DNA of 11,565 bases. It comes from Paracoccaceae bacterium. Its GTDB lineage: Bacteria > Pseudomonadota > Alphaproteobacteria > Rhodobacterales > Rhodobacteraceae. Position 1 is the first letter of the stretch, and the number at the start of each line of letters is the position of its first letter. Below the pieces are notes generated by a model that worked only from the letters and a program-made list of their open reading frames with translations, made no database searches and was not told where the DNA came from. The stretch lies in the NCBI GenBank assembly GCA_023134935.1, contig JAGLUD010000067.1, positions 1 to 11,565 of the forward strand. The letters are read 5' to 3'. Positions 1-6,598 of this stretch are shown one piece after another. A program made the translations under genes and the position numbers.

Positions 1-197
1 AAAGTTAAACTCCTCCTTGATATGCCTTGGAATGGCTGCAAGGTTATGTTTACTTTATGGGAAATAAATAACGATTTGGATCACGTAGAAAAACCGCATC
101 CGAGATTTTTTTGCAACCAATGGTAAATGTTGATGACTTCGGTAATGTTGAAATGCAGATTATTGGAGTGATCGATGAAAGATAGGCAGGGTATCTG
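1..197. other. Left-edge leader with no assignable gene
   Basis: The first 197 bases hold only fragments of open frame. Forward frame 1 is open from the window edge to a TAA at 124-126 (41 codons). Forward frame 3 is open from 72 to a TAG at 183-185, reading a polar C-terminal-like stretch that ends GVIDER. Either could be the 3' end of a gene that begins outside the window; I recognise neither. The sequence just before 198 supplies a weak AGGG ribosome site for the receiver gene. No convincing promoter or terminator is visible. Confidence 0.3.
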
Positions 198-581
198 ATG
201 ATAAGCTTGAATAAGATAATGCATATCGATGATGATATTGATATTTTGGCAATCACCGAAATCGTACTCGGAACGTTAGGTCACTTCGAAATTGCGCAAT
301 GCGCCTCGGGTTTTGACGCTTTGAAGTTGGCACCAGAATTCAAGCCAGATTTACTGTTGATTGACTCAATTATGCCAAATATGGATGGTTTAGAAACGCT
401 TAGAAAACTTCGCAAACTTTCTGGAACTAAGCATACTCCTGTAATCTTCCTGACCGTAAGAGCGCAAGAAAACGAAATCCAGGAGCTTTTGGATGCTGGG
501 GCAATCAAGGTAATTTTGAAACCTTTCGACCCAATACTTCTGTCTGAAGAAATAACGTTAGCGTGGAACGCTTCTCGGTGA
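198..581 (+). CDS. Stand-alone response regulator receiver protein (CheY-like)
   Basis: A single-domain receiver of 127 residues that should accept a phosphoryl group from a histidine kinase and signal by protein contact, because it has no output domain. The whole protein is one REC fold: acidic cluster D11-D13 (sequence HIDDD), phosphoacceptor D56 in LLLIDSIMP, the switch threonine T86 in IFLT, and the invariant lysine K108 in LKPF. The start at 198 is preferred because it leaves a normal first beta strand before the acidic cluster and has a weak AGGG six bases upstream; an ATG at 219 would cut into that strand. It lies 116 bp upstream of the hybrid kinase on the same strand, so kinase and regulator are probably partners. 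It lacks DNA-binding, GGDEF and EAL domains, so its target cannot be read from the sequence. It could also be a phosphate sink or a relay protein. Confidence 0.93.
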   Translation: MISLNKIMHIDDDIDILAITEIVLGTLGHFEIAQCASGFDALKLAPEFKPDLLLIDSIMPNMDGLETLRKLRKLSGTKHTPVIFLTVRAQENEIQELLDAGAIKVILKPFDPILLSEEITLAWNASR

Positions 582-590
582 TGGTCTTCC

Positions 591-600
591 AGTATATACT
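591..600. promoter_or_regulatory. 10-bp perfect palindrome upstream of hybrid kinase
   Basis: AGTATATACT is a perfect palindrome ten bases past the end of the receiver gene and about 98 bp before the kinase start. It could be an operator or part of a promoter for the kinase gene. At this AT content a 10-bp palindrome can occur by chance, so the call is tentative. Confidence 0.2.
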
Positions 601-697
601 ATGTGACAGCACGGAAATTGATACGAATATCAACAAAGAAAAGAACAACTGAACCTAACACCTCTTTTGGATGTGAAAGTGGAATCGGAAAACAACG

Positions 698-3001
698 ATG
701 AAAATCTTAGCCGTTGACGACGATGAAATTATGCTTGAGCTTCTGTCGACGGCCACCCTTGCTGCCGGTTATGACGACGTAACTACCGCATCGAGTGGAG
801 TTGAGGCACTTCAAATATTAAAAAAGTCTACTGATACATTCGATTGTTTTTTGCTTGATGTTAAAATGCCGGGAATGGATGGCATTGAGCTTTGTGACGA
901 AATTAGAAAGCATCAAAATTACGACAAGACGCCTATAATAATGATAACCGGGGCTACTGAGACAGAAAGTGCGGAACGTGCGTTCGAAGCAGGAGCCACA
1001 GATTATGTGGCAAAACCATTCGATATTTTTGAGTTGGGTCACCGTATTAAAATTGCTGAAACCCATATTGGGGACATGCAGCGTGCCCAACAGAGCGTCG
1101 AAAGAGTTGAGACTCGTTTTCGGGACTTAAAAAATATCACATCGGACTGGTTTTGGGAGCAAGACGAAAACTGTAGGTTTGTAGATGATGGGATCGCTTG
1201 GGAAACACCATTTCTTAACGGTATCAGCAAACAATTTGTAGGGCAAACTCGATGGGAGGCTGCGGGAGTCGATCCTGATGAAGATGAGTACTGGAAGCTC
1301 CATGTAGAAGATCTTGCAGCACGTAGGAGCTTTCGAGACTTTCAATACTGCTTAGTTGACTTAAATGGAGAAGAGCATTTTGTAAGTGTTAGCGGAAAGC
1401 CAGTAATCGCTGAAAGCGGAAAGTTTGAAGGTTACAGAGGCACCGTTAGTGAAATTACTGAATTAGTATATGCACAAAACGCCAATGACCGGTTTTTACA
1501 TGCACTTGATTATTTATCTGAAGGTCTCATTTTGTGGGATAATCATGAGAAATATGTGTTTGGTAACAACGCTCTACGGAATATACTAGGACCAGTCGCA
1601 GACGTTTTACGTGCCGGATTGAGTTTTGAAGATTGGATGCATGAACATGTTAAGCATGCCCCTTCCAAAGACATTGAGAGCGATGAAAATAGCTGGGGTA
1701 GTTGGGTAAGTGAAAACACTGATCGATTTAGAAACCCCATTGGCGAGCATGAAGTATTTTACGCGGGTAGGTGGCAAGTCCATCGCTTTGAAAAATTGCC
1801 TGACGGGTACACAATGCAAAGCATCAGAGATATCCACAACACAAAGCTGAACGAAGATGCGCTCCAACAATCGCAACGTTTGCAAGCTGTGGGGCAATTA
1901 ACTGGTGGAATTGCGCACGATTTCAACAATCTTTTAAGTATTATGCTCGGCAATGTTGAATTGATAGAGGACTTAACGGACGGCGATGACATTACCCACC
2001 AGTGTATAGATGCATTGTACGTCACGATAAATCGTGCGACGTCGCTAATTAGCCGAATTATGGCCTTTTCGCGTCAACAAAACTTATCGCCAGTGGCAAC
2101 TTCGATTGAAAATATGATTCAAGAATTGACGACAATTTTCCAGCGCATGCTAGGAGCCACCATTACATTACATACAAACTTTGAGCCAAATATTGGATTC
2201 GCGCTGGTTGATGTACCCCAATTTGAAAATGCCTTGTTGAATCTAGTTGTTAATGCGCAACATGCGATGCACGCGGGCGGATCTTTGACCATAGATGTAT
2301 CTAGTTACACACAAACGTCTGCGAATTCTGATCAAGGTGAAGTACTTGATCCTGGTGATTACATAAGCGTCTCAGTAACCGATACGGGTGTTGGCATGCC
2401 CCTTGAGGTAGTGAACAGAGTATTTGAGCCTTTCTTTACTACCAAAGGTGTGGGCGAAGGTAACGGTCTTGGATTGAGTATGGTGTTTGGATTTATACGA
2501 CAATCAAATGGGCACATCACAATAAATAGTGAAGTTGGGCAGGGTACAGTGGTCAACATGTATTTGCCAAAATCGACAAGTATTCCAGTGGCCGTTTCAC
2601 AGCCGGATACCACGCCTGTTCCCAAACAAATGGCGAAACTAATTCTTTTGGTTGAGGATGATGAAGCCGTCGGAAAAATTGCAGCGGATGTATTAACAAA
2701 AAACGGTTATGAAGTGAGGATTGCAGTTGATGGTATCGAGGCAGTAAAACTATTGAACAGTGAACTTCATTTCGATTTACTTTTTACGGATATTGTATTG
2801 CCTAACGGAATGAGTGGACTGGAAGTTTCGGACAAGGCAGTCATAATTCAGCCTCATATAAAATTATTGTTTACTTCTGGTTACGCAAGGGAAGAGTTCG
2901 CCAAAAGCATTCACTCAAAATCGGATACACATCTGCTGGGTAAACCTTACAGACGAGCGGAATTGCTGAAAGTTGTAAAAAATATTCTTGATAGTAATTA
3001 A
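698..3001 (+). CDS. Soluble hybrid sensor histidine kinase, REC-PAS-PAS-HisKA-HATPase-REC
   Basis: A 767-residue phosphorelay kinase. Domains in order: N-terminal receiver (1-120; D7-D9, phosphoacceptor D54, T84, K106); a short helical linker (125-147); PAS 1 (about 138-262, DWFWEQD at 150-156); PAS 2 resembling the PAS_7 type common in alphaproteobacteria (about 263-385); HisKA with H407 in GGIAHDFNNLL; HATPase_c with N-box N519, G1 box DTGVG at 562-566 and G2 box GNGLGLS at 588-594; C-terminal receiver (about 648-767; E653-D655, phosphoacceptor D698, K749). The HisKA/ATPase half matches the CckA-like subgroup. I see no membrane segment or signal peptide, so it should sense a cytoplasmic ligand through the PAS domains, or take input by phosphorylation of its N-terminal receiver. 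No Hpt domain or DNA-binding output is present, so an external Hpt or the neighbouring lone receiver is needed to pass the signal on. The ribosome site is weak (GGAA about 10 bases upstream). Confidence 0.95.
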   Translation: MKILAVDDDEIMLELLSTATLAAGYDDVTTASSGVEALQILKKSTDTFDCFLLDVKMPGMDGIELCDEIRKHQNYDKTPIIMITGATETESAERAFEAGATDYVAKPFDIFELGHRIKIAETHIGDMQRAQQSVERVETRFRDLKNITSDWFWEQDENCRFVDDGIAWETPFLNGISKQFVGQTRWEAAGVDPDEDEYWKLHVEDLAARRSFRDFQYCLVDLNGEEHFVSVSGKPVIAESGKFEGYRGTVSEITELVYAQNANDRFLHALDYLSEGLILWDNHEKYVFGNNALRNILGPVADVLRAGLSFEDWMHEHVKHAPSKDIESDENSWGSWVSENTDRFRNPIGEHEVFYAGRWQVHRFEKLPDGYTMQSIRDIHNTKLNEDALQQSQRLQAVGQLTGGIAHDFNNLLSIMLGNVELIEDLTDGDDITHQCIDALYVTINRATSLISRIMAFSRQQNLSPVATSIENMIQELTTIFQRMLGATITLHTNFEPNIGFALVDVPQFENALLNLVVNAQHAMHAGGSLTIDVSSYTQTSANSDQGEVLDPGDYISVSVTDTGVGMPLEVVNRVFEPFFTTKGVGEGNGLGLSMVFGFIRQSNGHITINSEVGQGTVVNMYLPKSTSIPVAVSQPDTTPVPKQMAKLILLVEDDEAVGKIAADVLTKNGYEVRIAVDGIEAVKLLNSELHFDLLFTDIVLPNGMSGLEVSDKAVIIQPHIKLLFTSGYAREEFAKSIHSKSDTHLLGKPYRRAELLKVVKNILDSN

Positions 3002-3369
3002 ATCGTCATCATTATTTAAAACATTGGTAATTGTTAGTGGCCCCATGAATTTGGCATCAAACGATATTTGCGTGAATAGGTGCGAAGAATAGGGGGGCAC
3101 TGAAATTGCGTATTTGTGTAATCCCCCACATTCTATCGTGAGCCTATAGAAAGTGCCGGTATATCTACGAGGCGACCCACACACTTTGAAAACATAGATG
3201 AGGTAATCGATTTATTCTCATTCATCACCATTCATTCCAAATAGTGGAAAATAATTTGTTGCAGCAGGTCTGTTCGGTAGTGAGGGGTATTACTGATTGA
3301 TCGTGACGGCATTGTTCCCAAACCATCGCAATTTCAGCATACCCCACACTTCAGATTAGCATCAAACAA
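3002..3369. other. Convergent intergenic region without a gene
   Basis: 368 bases lie between the 3' ends of the kinase gene (+) and the pilin-like gene (-). There is no credible reading frame; the longest ATG-started frame I tried (at 3045) has 15 codons. It contains a G-run/C-run pair (GGGGGG near 3091-3096 and CCCCC near 3122-3126) that could form a weak hairpin, and the longer imperfect inverted repeat listed separately. No T-tracted intrinsic terminator is obvious for either gene. Confidence 0.5.
3279..3350. repeat. Imperfect inverted repeat between convergent genes
   Basis: The left arm AGTGAGGGGTAT (3279-3290) pairs with ATACCCCACACT (3339-3350) with one mismatch, and a further CTGA/TCAG pair lies inside it. 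The spacer is about 48 bases. Its place just past the 3' end of the pilin-like gene would suit transcription termination or RNA 3'-end protection, but the loop is long and there is no T run. It may be incidental. Confidence 0.3.
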
Positions 3370-3852
3370 CTAGTTGTTTTTCACGTAATCTCGTAAATTT
3401 ATGGTTTCAACATTTGCTCTAAGCTCTGCCCTGTTCATCAAATCTCCTCCAACGTTGTATGTTTTTCTGCCAGCGTTAGTTGTACGAAAAACAGGAATTT
3501 CGGTTCCAACTTCGATTTCGTTAGAAAAACGATAACCCTCCGGTGCTTCATTCTGAAACTCTCTCGTTAAATCCTTAACAATTTTATTATTTCTCACACC
3601 AGAGTCCTGAAGTGTTTGTATCGTATCAGACAGACTCGGAGTTGATGGTGGCGGTTGAATAATTTCTTCTGACAAGCCACTTCCCGATGTTACCTCACCA
3701 ATGCCGCTTACAATATTGCGTGATGCGTTTTCGAGTCCGCCCGACATCTGCAGCAGTACGGCCATACCGATCCCCACAATTGCGGCCGTCATAACGACCC
3801 AGTCAGTAGTAACGGCACCACATTCATTTTCGGCGAAGTTTCTTAATCTCAT
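3370..3852 (-). CDS. Flp-like (class III prepilin-type) protein with long C-terminal extension
   Basis: A 160-residue protein whose N-terminus looks like a Flp/Tad prepilin. A short charged leader (MRLRNFAENECG) is followed by AVTTDWVV and a hydrophobic helix to about residue 36. Processing would fall between G12 and A13; the usual Glu at mature position +5 is Asp (D17). The motif resembles the 'GAVTVDWVVLTAA' proteins common in Rhodobacteraceae. Residues 40-160 are not typical of Flp pilins, which are usually about 50-70 residues: a Ser/Gly-rich stretch, a proline cluster (PPPSTP near 68-73), then a polar domain that I do not recognise. The ATG at 3852 is chosen because AAGAGGTG lies 8 bases upstream; a GTG at 3861 would overlap that site. 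No tad/cpa assembly genes are nearby, so a prepilin peptidase and secretion system would have to come from elsewhere. It may be a minor pilin, a pseudopilin, or a membrane protein that keeps only the leader. Confidence 0.7.
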   Translation of the reverse strand: MRLRNFAENECGAVTTDWVVMTAAIVGIGMAVLLQMSGGLENASRNIVSGIGEVTSGSGLSEEIIQPPPSTPSLSDTIQTLQDSGVRNNKIVKDLTREFQNEAPEGYRFSNEIEVGTEIPVFRTTNAGRKTYNVGGDLMNRAELRANVETINLRDYVKNN

Positions 3853-3934
3853 ATTCGGCACCTCTTAATTTTAAACGACCAACAAACGACGGCGTCATTT
3901 GCAAAGCCCCACCCCGATTACTAAACAATTGGCT

Positions 3935-3947
3935 ACACTCGGAGTGT
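3935..3947. promoter_or_regulatory. 13-bp dyad upstream of pilin-like gene
   Basis: ACACTC-g-GAGTGT is a perfect 6-1-6 inverted repeat located 83 bp upstream of the pilin-like start codon (minus-strand gene). It is a candidate operator. The surrounding 218 bases (3862-4079) have no gene of their own that I can support. I cannot pick a convincing -35/-10 pair for the gene. Confidence 0.3.
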
Positions 3948-4022
3948 GTGTCGAATATTTCTACTCGGTGCAAAAATATGTAAGATTGAAGAGTACCTAG
4001 ATTTGTAGACACCTTCTTGTTT

Positions 4023-4034
4023 GGCATTGTTATA
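4023..4034. repeat. Possible left terminal inverted repeat of IS6-family remnant
   Basis: GGCATTGTTATA matches the start of the IS6-family consensus end (GGCACTGTTGCA) at 9 of 12 positions and lies 46-57 bases before the transposase start codon, about where the left end should be. No matching right end is visible because the element is truncated on that side. The consensus is from memory of IS26-type ends, so this is tentative. Confidence 0.35.
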
Positions 4035-4079
4035 GGAAACTTGGTTGAAGCGGACAGGGTGACGAAGGATCATATCCGG

Positions 4080-4578
4080 ATGACCAAACCTACCCCATTT
4101 GGTACTTCAAAACTTCGCCCGGGATCATTCGTCTTGCCGAGATTTTGGATGTTCGGTTTCCTCTTTTTCTTCTGAGTGTAAAAGATTTACTCCATGTGCG
4201 TGAAATCGTCGTTAACGGCGAAACAATTCGGTTCTGGTGGAATAGATTTGACCCTATATTCGCGAAAAAATCCGGTGGGAACGCGTCCAATACCGAGGGC
4301 CTACTCGAATTGGTAATGGCATCGGGACGAGGTATTTGTGAAGATCAATGGTGACTCTCACTACCTTTGGCGGGCAGTGGATCACGATGGAGAAGTGCTA
4401 GAATCCTATGTTACAAAGCGACGGAATCGCAATGCGGCATTGAACTCCTAGAAAACTAATGAAACAGTTCGGCTCTCCAAAAGTTATTGTGACGGATAGA
4501 CTGCGCTCTTATGGTGTTGCTATGAAGGTTTTTGGCAATGCTGATAGACCAGAGGTAGGCCGTTGGACGAGCAACCAT
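4080..4578 (+). pseudogene. Decayed IS6-family transposase remnant
   Basis: Pieces in all three forward frames line up, in order, with an IS6-family transposase. From ATG 4080: MTKPTPF. After a frame change near 4100: YFKTSPGIIRLAE, RFPLFL, SVKDLL and IRFWWNRFDPIFAKK. After another change between about 4265 and 4290: PRAYSNW, an in-frame TAA at 4314-4316 where the family has a sense codon (probably Gln), then WHRDEVFVKING, YLWRAVDHDGEVLESYV and TKRRN, to a TAG at 4449. After a third change near 4447: KLMKQFGSPKVIVTD, LRSYG and NADRPEVGRWTSN. The first two catalytic Asp residues (HRDEV, VTDRL) remain; the third catalytic residue (Glu, downstream of WANNR in relatives) is lost, because similarity stops near 4578. 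With several frameshifts, a nonsense codon and a missing 3' part it cannot encode an active enzyme. It is an old scar next to a truncated gene and a change in base composition. Confidence 0.88.
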
Positions 4579-4585
4579 AAAATAA

Positions 4586-4738
4586 CTATCGACCCAAACG
4601 GGGGCCAAACAAAAATAGAATCCACAACGGACATGGGCTGTGCCCCCGCGCTTCGGCCATGTCTCCCACGGTGCGCAGAAGAAGAAAAACAGCAACTCCT
4701 AATCCAAGAGCTACTAGCGTAAATAAGGTTTCAAGCAT
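4586..4738 (-). CDS. Small membrane protein, probably truncated/frameshifted (50 aa)
   Basis: A 50-codon minus-strand frame begins MLETLFTLVALGLGVAVFLL, an N-terminal membrane helix, followed by the polar segment RTVGDMAEARGHSPCPLW and a second hydrophobic start (ILFLFGP) before TAG at 4586-4588. GGAGG and AGG lie 12 and 8 bases upstream of the ATG at 4738, a plausible ribosome site. The GHSP(x)P(x)W pattern between two hydrophobic segments resembles short two-helix membrane proteins I associate with Rhodobacterales, but I cannot name it. The end looks damaged: moving one base within the C-run near 4600 continues the second helix as GPVWVDSYF up to the IS6 boundary at about 4578. The gene was therefore probably longer and lost its 3' end by IS-associated deletion, with a frameshift. 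It runs in the direction of the PHP/aap genes, 110 bp downstream of them. Confidence 0.5.
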   Translation of the reverse strand: MLETLFTLVALGLGVAVFLLLRTVGDMAEARGHSPCPLWILFLFGPRLGR

Positions 4739-4796
4739 CGTCTTTACCTGCCTCCGTTACTCAGAGTCGCAGCGATCGATGGTCACGTTGCCCGGT

Positions 4797-4825
4797 TTTA
4801 CAATTAACGTATAGCTACGTTGCAA
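4797..4825 (-). promoter_or_regulatory. Candidate promoter with internal hairpin for the small membrane gene
   Basis: On the minus strand TTGCAA (4825-4820) and TGTAAA (4802-4797) are separated by 17 bases, each matching four of six consensus positions. Between and overlapping them is a 6-4-6 inverted repeat, AACGTA-TAGC-TACGTT (4806-4821). This could be a promoter with an operator, or the 3' hairpin of the upstream PHP transcript, whose stop codon is 28 bases away. There is no T run. Confidence 0.28.
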
Positions 4826-4848
4826 TTACACATCGTTTCTCGGGTCAT

Positions 4849-5775
4849 TTAGGTTTCACGCCAGATCGGATTTGACCAGGCCCGTTTGCCAGCGCGATCG
4901 ATGACGGTCACGCGCATCCATGGCGAGTCGGTTAGTCGTTCGAATGAAAGCCTTCCGGTGGTCATCGATTGCCCATGCAGGGTGGCCATTGATGTTCCCT
5001 GACCCTGAACTATTATCGTCGCAGCGGAGGAGCAATCAACCTCGACACCCTCATCGCTAATTCGGATATCGTTGATTTGAGGTCCGGTGCTAGAATAATA
5101 CTCGCCCGCTTTAAGAGCCGCCAAAAGCGCTTCAGGCGAGTTTTGCGTTGCTTTTACCATGACCCAACCACCAAAGAAATCTGGCGTGTTGAAGTGTGCA
5201 TCGTCTGTGGCAATCATGTTCAACTTACGGCCGCGGTTCAGCAGATGTTCCAGCGTCATGAAACCTTCGCCGCGATCATTGTCAACGACGCACCCGTGGT
5301 TGTAAATCTCAACCGCATGGGCCGCAGTAATGGTGTGGGCGTCGGCTTCGCTCATTCCGGACCAATGCGGGTGGGCGATGGCCACAAACGCACCGGCATC
5401 GCGCGCACGCTGGGCAATGCTGGCGGCGGATTCCGAACCTTTCACAGGGCGAAAATGCGGTGCATCCGGCGCGGCGAAATCACGCGGAAGGCCGACGGCC
5501 ACAATATGCCACAAATGACCGTTATCCATCGAACCCGTGTGCAGTTCGGCACCCGGAATGGTCGTAAAACGATCATTGTGAAAAGCCGTTGTATCGGTGA
5601 TCGGATAATCGAACAGCCCGACAAAATGATCGGTCAGCGAGATGAAATCATAGCCTTCGGCCTGATAACGGCGACAGACTTCTTGGGGACTTAATATCCC
5701 GTCCGACCCGGTTGAGTGCGTGTGCAGGTTTCCGCGATGGAATTTACCGGCGGAGGTAAAGAAACTGGTGGGCAT
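4849..5775 (-). CDS. PHP-domain metallohydrolase (CehA/McbA-like)
   Basis: A cytoplasmic PHP-family hydrolase of 308 residues with no signal peptide, predicted to hold a di- or trinuclear metal site and to hydrolyse a phosphoester or similar ester/amide bond. Metal-ligand motifs are in the usual order: H18 and H20 in HRGNLHTHSTGSDG (with D25), D49-H50 in SLTDHF, E77 in PGAELH, H135/H137 in AHPHW, and D191, D192 and H194 in ATDDAH. The C-terminal quarter is beta-rich and ends GKRAWSNPIW, as in the CehA/McbA group. The ATG at 5775 is preferred because AAAGG lies 9 bases upstream; an ATG at 5781 would leave 3 bases. The gene follows aapP by 36 bp on the same strand, so it is probably the last gene of the transporter operon. 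The substrate is unknown: CehA and McbA are carbaryl hydrolases, other PHP enzymes are phosphatases. The operon suggests it acts on an imported compound. Confidence 0.88.
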   Translation of the reverse strand: MPTSFFTSAGKFHRGNLHTHSTGSDGILSPQEVCRRYQAEGYDFISLTDHFVGLFDYPITDTTAFHNDRFTTIPGAELHTGSMDNGHLWHIVAVGLPRDFAAPDAPHFRPVKGSESAASIAQRARDAGAFVAIAHPHWSGMSEADAHTITAAHAVEIYNHGCVVDNDRGEGFMTLEHLLNRGRKLNMIATDDAHFNTPDFFGGWVMVKATQNSPEALLAALKAGEYYSSTGPQINDIRISDEGVEVDCSSAATIIVQGQGTSMATLHGQSMTTGRLSFERLTDSPWMRVTVIDRAGKRAWSNPIWRET

Positions 5776-5811
5776 GATCATGCACCTTTGAATTATTGGA
5801 GGAGGTTGCAG

Positions 5812-6588
5812 CTACAAGATTTGGCTAAGGAACTTTTGCGTGCGTTCATGTTCGGGATTGCCGAAAAATGCATCAGGATTGTTACGCTCCACAATGTCAC
5901 CTTCATCCATGAAAACCACCTCATCGGCGATGGTCTTGGCAAAACCCATTTCATGCGTCACCACAATCATCGTCATGCCGGTATCGGCCAGATCAACCAT
6001 CACATCCAGCACCTCTTTGATCATCTCGGGGTCAAGGGCCGATGTTGGCTCATCAAACAGCATGATCTTTGGGCTCATACAAAGCGAACGCGCGATGGCG
6101 ACGCGCTGTTGCTGCCCGCCGGACAACTGGCCGGGGTATTTATCGGCCTGCTCGGGGATTTTGACACGCTCCAGATACTTCATTGCGGTTTCAATCGCGT
6201 CGGCTTTGTTCATTTTGCGCACCCAGACAGGGCCGAGAGTCAGATTTTCCAGAATGGTCAGGTGCGGGAACAGGTTGAAGTTTTGGAACACCATGCCAAC
6301 CTCGGTGCGGATGTGATCCAGGTTTTTCAGGTTTTTACCCAGCTTGAAACCATCGACGATGATATCGCCTTCCTGATGTTCCTCCAGCGCATTGATACAG
6401 CGGATCAGGGTTGATTTACCCGAACCGGAAGGGCCACAGATCACGATCCGCTCGCCTTTATGGACCGTCAGATTGATGTCTTTGAGAACATGGAATGCGC
6501 CGTACCATTTGTTCATCTGATTGATTTCGATCATCACCTCGCTTGAAATAGCCGAAGCCAACTGACCCTTTGTTTGTGCGTCACTCAT
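5812..6588 (-). CDS. General L-amino-acid ABC transporter ATP-binding protein AapP/BztD
   Basis: The 258-residue ATPase that drives amino-acid import, working as a dimer on the cytoplasmic face of the AapQ-AapM permease pair. Seen in the protein: Walker A GPSGSGKS at 52-59, Q-loop Q102 in [12 protein letters not shown] signature LSGGQQQR at 155-162, Walker B IMLFDE with catalytic E180, and switch histidine H212 in VVTHEMGFA. All catalytic residues are present and the length is normal for polar amino-acid ATPases. The stretches [11 protein letters not shown] and [12 protein letters not shown] are characteristic of the AapP/BztD/GlnQ branch. The start at 6588 has GAGG 8 bases upstream; this site overlaps the aapM stop codon, so the two genes are probably translationally coupled. 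Confidence 0.95.
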   Translation of the reverse strand: MSDAQTKGQLASAISSEVMIEINQMNKWYGAFHVLKDINLTVHKGERIVICGPSGSGKSTLIRCINALEEHQEGDIIVDGFKLGKNLKNLDHIRTEVGMVFQNFNLFPHLTILENLTLGPVWVRKMNKADAIETAMKYLERVKIPEQADKYPGQLSGGQQQRVAIARSLCMSPKIMLFDEPTSALDPEMIKEVLDVMVDLADTGMTMIVVTHEMGFAKTIADEVVFMDEGDIVERNNPDAFFGNPEHERTQKFLSQIL

Positions 6589-6598
6589 GGTTTTTTCC

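Noticed and set aside
50..256. 68-codon minus-strand frame at the left edge
   Set aside because: It overlaps the receiver gene start, has biased Ile/Ser composition and no supporting signal.
3824..4027. 67-codon minus-strand frame upstream of the pilin-like gene
   Set aside because: It overlaps the pilin-like start out of frame, begins at the putative IS end and has no family resemblance or ribosome site that I can support.
4456..4695. 79-codon minus-strand frame across the IS scar and small membrane gene
   Set aside because: Its start has no ribosome site and its first part is out of frame with the better-supported small gene. Only the FCLAPVWVDSYF piece is meaningful, as the shifted tail of that gene.
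4459..4722. Intact small forward gene of 87 codons
   Set aside because: Its first half is an internal piece of the IS6 transposase and the second half is antisense to the small membrane gene, so it is a chance fusion of frames.
5077..5694. 205-codon forward open frame opposite the PHP gene
   Set aside because: It is antisense to a gene with intact catalytic motifs, has a basic, low-complexity composition and matches no family I know. High GC makes such long antisense frames common.
5716..6414. 232-codon forward open frame opposite aapP
   Set aside because: It is antisense to a fully conserved ATPase and has the same His-rich artefact composition.
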